This document shows, piece after piece, positions 56,867 to 64,000 of a DNA stretch of 64,000 bases. This DNA comes from Arachis hypogaea (taxonomy: Eukaryota; Streptophyta; Magnoliopsida; Fabales; Fabaceae). Where the stretch lies: NCBI RefSeq assembly GCF_003086295.3, contig NC_092053.1:84753671-84817670 (forward strand), written 5' to 3'. The stretch's first letter is position 1. The number at the start of each line of letters is the position of its first letter. Below the pieces are notes generated by a model. The model ran no database searches, was not told the origin of the DNA, and was given only the letters and a program-made list of their open reading frames with translations. Position numbers and translations under genes: made by a program.

Positions 56867-58367
56867 TGACAAACCCATATTTTATGATTCGTCTTGTGCT
56901 CAATTAAGGGTTTTTATCAATTCTTCACCCACTTATTCATAAGATTTGCACGGTTTTACTATTCCTTCCTTATTTTATGATATATGTGAAAGCATGTTTC
57001 CCATGCTTTAAAAATATTAAATTTAATTATCCTTTATTACCATTCGATGTCGTGATTTGTGTGTTAAGTATTTTCAGGATTCATAGCGCAGGAATGGCTT
57101 AAAGGACAAAAAGGAAACATACAAAAATGGAAGGAAAACACAAAAATGGAGTTTTGAAGAAAAGGCTGCGACGCGCACGCGTGGACGACGCAAACGCATG
57201 TGTAGCGCAAAATGGCAGCGACGCGTACGCGTGGACGATGCGGACGCGTGCCTAGAGTAGAACACAAATGACACGGACGCATGACTGACGCATACGCGTG
57301 ACAAGGAAAAACTCCAAACCACGAGAACGCGTGACCCACGCGCACGTGTGACGAACGTCACGTGCAAAAAATTGCAGAAGTCGCCCCCAACGATTTATGG
57401 ACCCTTTTTCGGTCCAAATCCAAGCCAGAAATACAGAATATAAGCCAGAGAATGGGATCATCAACAGACAACAACAAGACACAATATTCATTCACATCGT
57501 TTTAGGTTTTAGATGTAGTTTTAGAGAGAGAGAGGCTCTCTCCTCTCTCTTAGGATTTAGGATTAGGATTTCTCTTAGATTTTAGGATTAGGATTCCTTC
57601 GTTTTCTTCATTTCATGTTCAATAATTCATGTTCTCTTCTACTTTTATTTGTTCTAGCTTACTAGTTTATTCTATTTTTCTTGTTGATTCTCCTTTTATC
57701 CAATTTGGCTTATGAACTCTTCATGTTAGATTTGAATATTCTATTTAATGCAATTTGAGGTATTTCAGATTTATGATTGCTTTCTTTTATTTATGATATA
57801 AATAATTTAGATTTTTCCCCCTTTGCTTTGGTTGAGTAATTGGTGACACTTGAGTTATCAGACTCAGCAGTTGATTGAAAATTGGGAATTGCTGATTGAT
57901 TTGGATCGCTCTAAAGCTAGTCTTTCCACAGGTGTTGACTAGGACTTGAGGATCAAATTGATTGGTCCACTTGACTTTCCTTTATTTAGTAAGGGTTAAC
58001 TAAGTGGGAGCAAAATCTAATTCTCATCACACCTGATAAGGATAACTAGGATAGGATTTCCAGTTCTCATACCTTGCCAAGAGATTTTTTAATTATTAAT
58101 TTATTTTTCTTGCCATTTAAATTACTTGTTCCTTATTTCCAAAATAAAAAAATATACAATTTCCATAACCAGTAATAAATCATACTTCCCTGCAATTCCT
58201 TGAGATATGACCCGAGGTTTAAATACTTCGGTTATAAATTTTATTGGGTTTTGTTACTTGTGACAACCAAAATTTTTGTACGAAAAGATTCTCTGTTGGT
58301 TTAGAAAGTATACTTACAACATGATTATTTTTATAAAAATTCTTTACTAGCAGAATCCCAATCGTCA
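56867..58367 (+). repeat. 3' LTR of L
   Basis: This 1501-bp LTR runs from TGACAAACCCATATTTTATG to CCCAATCGTCA. CGCG modules lie at 57170-57360, upstream of a TATA-like element at 57439-57444. The end matches 51741-51826. Confidence 0.9.
57439..57444 (+). promoter_or_regulatory. TATA-like element of L LTR
   Basis: TATAAG within AGAATATAAGCC, downstream of the CGCG modules and upstream of an AGAGAGAGAGGCTCTCTCC palindrome in the putative R/leader. Confidence 0.4.
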
Positions 58368-58802
58368 CATGCGTATGCGTCGTCCATGCGTGCGCGTCAT
58401 CTTGCAGAACTCCATTCCACGCGTACACATCAGGCACGCGCACGTGTCGCTGCAATTTTTTCCATTCCGCACGCTCGCGTGAGCCATCCGCGCGCATCGG
58501 TGCTCGCTGGTCATCTCCTAAGTTTCTTGTGTTTCTTCTATTTTTGCAATCTTGCTCTCCATTTTCTAAGCCATTCCTGCCCTATAAAGCCTGAAACACT
58601 TAACACACGGATCACGGCATCGAATGGTATAAAGGAGAATTAAAATATACTATTTAAAGATCTCTAGGAAGCAAGTTTTCAATCATAAAACAATACTAGG
58701 AAGGGACTATAAAATCATGCAAATCATATGAATAAGTGGGTGAAGACTTGATGATAACCACTCAATTAAACACAAGATAAAACATAAAATAGTAGTTTAT
58801 CA
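58368..58802 (-). repeat. 3' LTR of M, U3-side part
   Basis: It continues the LTR interrupted at 51740. It has CGCG/GTGCGCG modules (58370-58500), GCCCTATAAAGCCTGAAACA as in A, and the end GTAGTTTATCA. Confidence 0.82.
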
Positions 58803-58817
58803 ACCTCCCCACACTTA
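58803..58817 (-). other. PPT of M
   Basis: TAAGTGTGGGGAGGT in sense, abutting the LTR. Confidence 0.88.
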
Positions 58818-60260
58818 AACATTAGCATGTCCTCATGCTTAGCTTAAGGAGATAAAGTAAATGAGTAGCGAAAAGTAAGACTCATACAATGTAATGCAAC
58901 CTATGTATATGAATGCAACTATATGCTAAAATGATTTTGCCTACTTGGTTAAAAATAGATAAGTTCTTCAAGACAAAAATAAATCAAATATCACTAATTA
59001 AAATTATACATCAAAAACAAGCAAACTTGTAAGAAAACAGCTCATAAAAGCAGGAAACATAGAATTAAGCATTGAACCCTTACTGATGGTGTATATGCAC
59101 TCTAGTCACTCTAGTGTATAAGGTAATCACTCTGCTCTTCTCTAATCCTGCTTTCTAAACCTTGTTCTTCACCTAACCAATCAACAAATATTTAATGTAC
59201 CAATGTAAACATCATGAGGTCTTTTCAGGGTTGTAATGGGGCTAAGATAAAGGTGAGGGTATATATATGGCTAAGTGAGCTATAATTGAATCCTTGATTA
59301 ACCTAAGCTCTTACCTATACATACACTCTATACTTTTAAATTCATGCCTAGTTACCCAAAGTTTTCCCACTTTTGTATTACATACTCATGCATCAACTCT
59401 TCTTTTAACTTTGTATCACACATGCATTGGTTTTTCATTAAACTTAACATTGGGGTAATTTTATCCCCTTATTTATTTATTTAATCACTTAATTACTTGA
59501 ATATTTTTGGATTTTTTTTGAAGCATAAAAATAAACATAACATTGCCAATGGACATCGATTTTTAATTCTTCTAGTTTCACATGAGTAGGTACCCAAATT
59601 CCCAATATTTTATCATGACACATTCCCTTATTAACCTATGTTTCCACAATTTTCCCGCACTTAATTGACAAATAATTTCTATCATAAGCTAACCAAAGAT
59701 TCAATTTGGGGCATTACTTGTTTTTCCTTTTAAGGTTAGTAATGTAGTAAAATATAGAACAAAGGGATTTAAAAAGCTCAAAGTGGCTAACAAAGGTAAA
59801 AGGAAGGGTAGGCTATTTGGGATAAGTGAGTTAATAATCAATTAATGGCCTCAATCATATGCATGCATATAACACATTAAACATTGGACATATAGGGTGG
59901 AACAAAATAAAGATTACAATCATAGAGAAGAAAACACACAAGAATAAAAATTTTTATGGTTAAATAATGTAACCATGTAATTAAGCTCAAGTCTCACAGG
60001 TTGTGTGTTCTTTGCTGTAATTCATGTTCCAAATACAATCTTCAAACAAGTTTTAAACAAAGGTTTTGATTTAAATTAGTGAAATTTTTCAAAAATGGAG
60101 TATTGAAAAGAAACTTATTATTTTTCAACCAATTAGAACATGCATGCAATTACCTATTACCATGCTATCTATCCTATCCTAATAAAAGAAAAATAAATAA
60201 ATATCCTATTTTATTGATTTTAAGAAAGAGAAATTACCTCCTGAAGTCAGGTACTGACGG
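58818..60260 (-). other. Conserved noncoding region of M
   Basis: It aligns closely with 850-2298 of A, with no gene. Confidence 0.68.
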
Positions 60261-60275
60261 ACCTCCCCACACTTA
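60261..60275 (-). other. Second PPT copy of M, overlapping the ORF2 stop
   Basis: TAAGTGTGGGGAGGT in sense, identical to the true PPT 1.46 kb away; its TAA is the ORF2 stop. Confidence 0.75.
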
Positions 60276-61538
60276 AAGCTTGGCACCGTCCTCGGTGCCA
60301 TCAGTCAGGAACAAAGGGGGGCTGGTAGCAGCATCTCCAAAATCGGGACCGTCATGGCTCCCTGTGCTGGTAAATGAAGTGGAGTCCGGGGTGTCTGGGT
60401 TTTCTTCAGGTGGGTGGTTACCAACAAGTAGCTCCTTGAGGTATGTAAATCGGCGCTTGTTACGGCGCTCCCTTTTCATTCATTTCCGGTCAAGCCAGTC
60501 CAATTTCTCAAGTATCTGATGGAGCAGTTGGTTTGTTGAAGGTGCTTGTAGTGTAGTAGGAGAAAGGATATCTTCTGCTGGTTTTGTGCTCTGGTTGATA
60601 GTGGCTGCTGGAGGTCTGGTATACTTCCTATTAGGGACGTACTGATCATCTCCAGAAATCATGGCCTTGGTGTCCCCATCTCTGTAGGAGACTCCGGCTG
60701 CTGAGACAAGATCTGAAACCAAGGCGGGAAAAGGTATGTTACCCGTAATCTATACGTGTCCCATAGCATGCCGAATGTGTCTTGGTAAATTGAGGTGCTG
60801 GTCTGTAAGGATATACCGGAGTAAAACAGCCATGTCTGCAGTGAAGGAGGACTCGTGAGTGCTCGAAAAGACGTAATAGGACATGATTTGTGCCTATACT
60901 CGAGCCTCCACGGTGAGTGCTGATGCCAATATGCTCTTAGGTCGAGATCGATGGTATCCACAGATCCAGCTGCTGCCAGGTTGTGCTATAACTCTGAGAA
61001 CTGCGTCCCAATCAAATTGGTATGTCTGGCGCTTGAAAGAGGCTTTTTGGAATGCGTCCAATCCTTCTGGAGCAGGGGAGAGATCTAAAGCTCATTAAAT
61101 GGCCTCTTCGGTTATGGGGACTTGCTTTTGACGGACATAGACAGTCTACATGGTTGGCATGTGAAAATTGGAGTAGAATTCAACTATCCATGAAAGATTG
61201 ACCGGCCGTGGCTGTCTCCGTAGGAATTCTTATTGTCTTCGTTTAATTCGGGGCTCAACAAATTCAGCAATGTTGGTCGGGAAGATGAGAAGGTATTCAT
61301 TATTATAGTTCCTTTCAGCCGGAATGGGGAACATCTGCTCACTGTAGCGGTTAGTGAACCGCGCAGTGTCCTTTATTGGAAAAGCTTTCTTTTTTTCATC
61401 GACCTTGATGATCCTCTTGATTCTTTTTGTTGAGGGCTTTACTGCTGTTGAAGATGGCTTTGCAATTAGTGCTCTTTTTGTTCCTTTCCTTGCCAGTTGT
61501 TTGGGAGTTGCATTCTCTTTACCCTTCTTGGTGGCCAT
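60273..61538 (-). pseudogene. ORF2 of M, several in-frame stops
   Basis: It is the same protein as in A, in a single frame: MATKKGKENATPKQLARKG, then NRYSEQMFP, FYSNFHMPTM, YQFDWDAVLRVIAQPGS and RRNKRRFTYLKEL. Stops occur at 61230-61232, near 61150, near 61095 (two adjacent), near 60896, near 60750 and 60480-60482. The start is fixed by alignment with A and by the preceding CAG|G. Confidence 0.75.
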
Positions 61539-61560
61539 CCTGAAAAGGGAAAAAGAAAGT
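61539..61560 (-). promoter_or_regulatory. Candidate 3' splice site before ORF2 (M)
   Basis: The sense strand reads TTTCTTTTTCCCTTTTCAG, then G and ATG. Confidence 0.55.
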
Positions 61561-63042
61561 AACATGTAAAGCTAAGGGTTCGAGCAAGGGAGATGATAGT
61601 ATAGGTGATAATCAATGCACAATAAAGAAGGATGTCGTTAACACAGGGTCATGACTACATGTGAAAAGTTCATCAATGGAAATATAGCAAGTGCATGTAT
61701 TGGCAATTAAATGCAAGATGTTTATTGGCATGCCGGCAAAGGCATGAGTAGCATAGATCAAGCATTAAATGTCTAAGTTTGATTATCAACTCTTTCAAAC
61801 TAACAATCTGTTTGTATTGACAATTATATTTAATCAATAAAATATAAAAGGGATTTTGTGAAAAACAGGCATTAGTGTAGAAGAATTGAATAATTAAATA
61901 TGTACAATGCCATACGGGCTTTTTCACAAAAACTTAACATGCATGATAAATATGTTATTGAATGTATTGAATTTGAACATGTAAGTAACCCTAAAAAGAA
62001 TTGATAATTGTCAAACAACTCCTTTAATAATCCACAAGCAATTATAGAAAAAAAAATTACCCAAATAAATTTCTAACACCAATGAAAAGAAAGAAAAAGA
62101 AAGAAAAAGAAAACATAGATAATAAAAGTAAAAAGAAAAAGAAGAAGAAAACATAAATAAAAATAATAATAATAAGAATGGAAAACTAAAATGGGAAGAA
62201 GAAAATAAAAGAACCTTGATAATGGTTGTGAAAAAGAAGGGGGGAAGAAGGTAAAAAGTAAGAAGGAATAAAGAAGAAAGAAGAGGGAAGAAATAAATAA
62301 GAAAGAAGAAAGAAAAATTAAGATTGGGAAAGAAAAGATAAGATATCTGGCGCTGATTTGGATAAACTGTGCGTCGCTGTGACACGAACGCGTGGTTCAC
62401 GCTTTCACGTGATTGGCGTTATTTTCAGATGACGCGGACGCGTGGGTAACGCGGTCGCGTAATGTGAACTGTGCCATTGGCGCGAGTGCAGCCTCGCGCA
62501 CGCGCAACTTTCTGTTTCATACTCTCATTGCTAAAATTCAGGATGACACGTGCGCGTGGGTGAAGTGCACGCGTGAATGGCCTCTTTTTAAATACTGATG
62601 CGGACCCGTGGGGTACGCGTTCGCGTGGTATGGCTGGTGCTTCCGGTACCATTCCATCCTAACTCCATCATAACTCACTGCCATATACCTATTTACATTG
62701 AGTTCGCAGGGTGACGCGCATGAGTGGAAGGTTGGTTTTGTAATTTGACGCGGACGGGTGGGGTACGCATTTGTGTGGGCATGCTTGTGCCTAAGGCACG
62801 TCTCCAGCCATGCTCCCGCGTGACTCTCTGCCTCTTTTCTTCTTGGTTTGAAAGCACGTATGACGCAGATGCGTCAGCGATGCTTGCGCGTTGCGTGCAA
62901 AAAAAAGTTTTTTTTATTTTATATATGCAGAATGTAAATGCAGATGCATGCTATATGCAAAGATTATGAGAAGTGTCATTAACAAAAGAAAAATAGAATA
63001 AATTAAAATAAAACTAAGACTGAAACGGAACGATCATACCAT
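61561..63042 (-). other. UTR of M with CGCG array
   Basis: 61561-62050 is A/T-rich without genes. 62075-62340 is purine-rich on the plus strand. 62380-62910 carries CGCG-dyad modules such as GACGCGGACGCGTGGGTAAC. No gene is supported. Confidence 0.6.
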
Positions 63043-63060
63043 GGTGGGTTGTCTCCCACC
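63043..63060 (-). other. Stem-loop after pol (M)
   Basis: GGTGGGAGACAACCCACC in sense, 43 nt after the integrase stop, identical to A, E and L. Confidence 0.7.
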
Positions 63061-63103
63061 TAGCACTTTGCTTTTACATCCTTAAGTTGGACATTCTTCA
63101 GGC

Positions 63104-64000
63104 TCATTCTGCTTCTGTTGGTGGGTCTTCCAAGAGGAAAACCTCTAGCTCTTTGTGATCCTTCATTTTCTCACCATGATAAAGCTTTAAGCGATGTCCG
63201 TTGACCTTCATGAATTTAGAACTAGAAGGATGACGCAGGTGAGAAACTCCGTATGGCTCTGCCTTTTCTACTTTATAGGGACCTTCCCATCTTGATCTCA
63301 GTTTGCCTGGCAAGAGTCTCAGTCTGGAGTTATAAAGAAGAACTAACTCCCCTGGTCTGAATTCTCTCCTTTTTATGTGCTTGTCATCGACAGCCTTCAT
63401 CTTCTCTTTGTATCGCCTGGAGTTGTCATATGCTTCTAGGCGAAGGTTCTCTAGTTCTGCTAGTTGCAGCTTTCTTTCAGTACCAGCTTCTTCAAAATTC
63501 ATGTTGTACTCCCTCACAGCCCAGAAAGCCTTGTGTTCCACCTCTACTGGAAGGTGGCAAGCCTTTCCATACGCTAAGCGGAAGGGGCTCATCCCAATGG
63601 GTGTTTCGTATACTGTTCTATATGCCCAGAGTGCATCTTGTAGCCTGGCACACCAGTCCTTCTTATGGGGCTTTACTATCTTCTCCAGAATGCGTTTAAT
63701 CTCCCTGTTAGACACTTCTGCTTGTCCATTGGTTTGGAGATGGTAAGCTGTTGCTACTTTATGAACAATCCCATGCTTCTTCAGTAATCCTTTTAGTCTC
63801 CTGTTACAAAAGTGAGTGCCTTGATCACTCACGATTGCTCGTGGTGATCCAAAGTGACAAATAATATGATTTCTAACAAAGGAAACAACAGTGTTAGCAT
63901 CATCAGTACGGGTAGGAATGGCTTCCACCCATTTAGAAATATAATCTACAGCTAATAGTATATAAAGGTAACCATTAGAGTTTGGAAATGGACCCATGAA
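63104..64000 (-). CDS. Integrase C-terminal part of pol (M), runs off the window
   Basis: The frame is open from the window edge for about 298 codons. It holds the catalytic-core motifs [13 protein letters not shown] (second Asp) and [17 protein letters not shown] (Glu). The first Asp (in the DFMGPFP motif of A) lies just outside. The [20 protein letters not shown] and [14 protein letters not shown] segments follow, then a C-terminal GPY-type domain ([20 protein letters not shown]). It ends [13 protein letters not shown]. Unlike A it has no stop in this part. The Met at 63997 is internal and not a start. Confidence 0.85.
   Translation of the reverse strand, partial: FMGPFPNSNGYLYILLAVDYISKWVEAIPTRTDDANTVVSFVRNHIICHFGSPRAIVSDQGTHFCNRRLKGLLKKHGIVHKVATAYHLQTNGQAEVSNREIKRILEKIVKPHKKDWCARLQDALWAYRTVYETPIGMSPFRLAYGKACHLPVEVEHKAFWAVREYNMNFEEAGTERKLQLAELENLRLEAYDNSRRYKEKMKAVDDKHIKRREFRPGELVLLYNSRLRLLPGKLRSRWEGPYKVEKAEPYGVSHLRHPSSSKFMKVNGHRLKLYHGEKMKDHKELEVFLLEDPPTEAE

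Larger units (their letters stand above)
51741..58367 (+). mobile_element. Element L: non-autonomous element encoding intact ORF-X
   Basis: In order L has the last ~86 bp of its 5' LTR, PBS, T-rich leader, ORF-X, hairpin, CGCG-rich UTR, an internally deleted ORF2, two PPTs around a conserved noncoding region, and a full 3' LTR. It lies in the 3' LTR of M, in opposite orientation. No pol motif is present. A deletion at the left junction removed most of its 5' LTR. Confidence 0.85.
51026..64000 (-). mobile_element. Element M: Athila-like element, 5' part beyond window
   Basis: M comprises a 3' LTR (51026-51740 and 58368-58802, split by L), PPT, conserved noncoding region, second PPT, ORF2, CGCG-rich UTR, hairpin and the integrase end. 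The organisation is the same as A. It is inserted in integrase of D. The other LTR and TSD lie beyond 64000. Confidence 0.82.

Noticed and set aside
1..64000. Host genes, rRNA or microRNA genes
   Set aside because: Both strands were read for recognisable protein motifs; everything with a recognisable domain belongs to a retrotransposon.

Overview
This is plant nuclear DNA made almost entirely of LTR retrotransposons of the Ty3/gypsy superfamily. They are inserted into one another, and no host gene, rRNA or tRNA gene is visible. The dispersed GGCGTTTAACGCC palindromes and an LTR end reading GCGTATAAATTATCCGC resemble, from memory, the FIDEL-type elements of peanut (Arachis). A legume such as Arachis is therefore likely, but this was not verified by any search.

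Reading insertion junctions and target-site duplications (TSDs) gives a layered model. D (+ strand, oldest) runs from 24647 past 51025. Three minus-strand elements sit in D: A (to 24646) in its 5' LTR, E (29038-49862, TSD ATTAT) in its reverse transcriptase, and M (from 51026 past the right edge) in its integrase. A itself carries B (8998-20208, TSD GAGTT) and a solo LTR, C (20333-21778, TSD GTCAT), both in gag. E carries a FIDEL-like element G joined to a foreign LTR fragment J (35723-44470), and an LTR remnant H (about 47690-49450) in its 5' LTR. L (+, 51741-58367) sits in the 3' LTR of M.

A, D and M encode Gag, a DLG-type protease, RT with an FMDD active site, RNase H and integrase. A and M also have an ORF2 in the envelope position, and so do E, B and, truncated, L and G. 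All primer-binding sites (PBSs) match or approximate the 3' end of tRNA-Asp, as in the Athila lineage. Almost all coding regions are broken by stops and frameshifts. The clear exceptions are the 926-codon Gag-protease ORF of B, the 484-codon ORF of L, and the part of the M integrase that lies inside the window.

The least expected signals are these. E and L are non-autonomous elements sharing an unrecognised Gag-tail protein (called ORF-X here). B fuses Gag-protease directly to an integrase-like tail, with RT and the integrase core removed. A stem-loop with compensatory changes lies 43-98 nt after the main ORF in five elements. A splice-acceptor-like CAG|G abuts the ORF2 start in four elements. 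The polypurine tract (PPT) is duplicated at the end of ORF2 in three elements. Three lineages each carry a different array of short CpG-containing palindromes in LTRs and UTRs.
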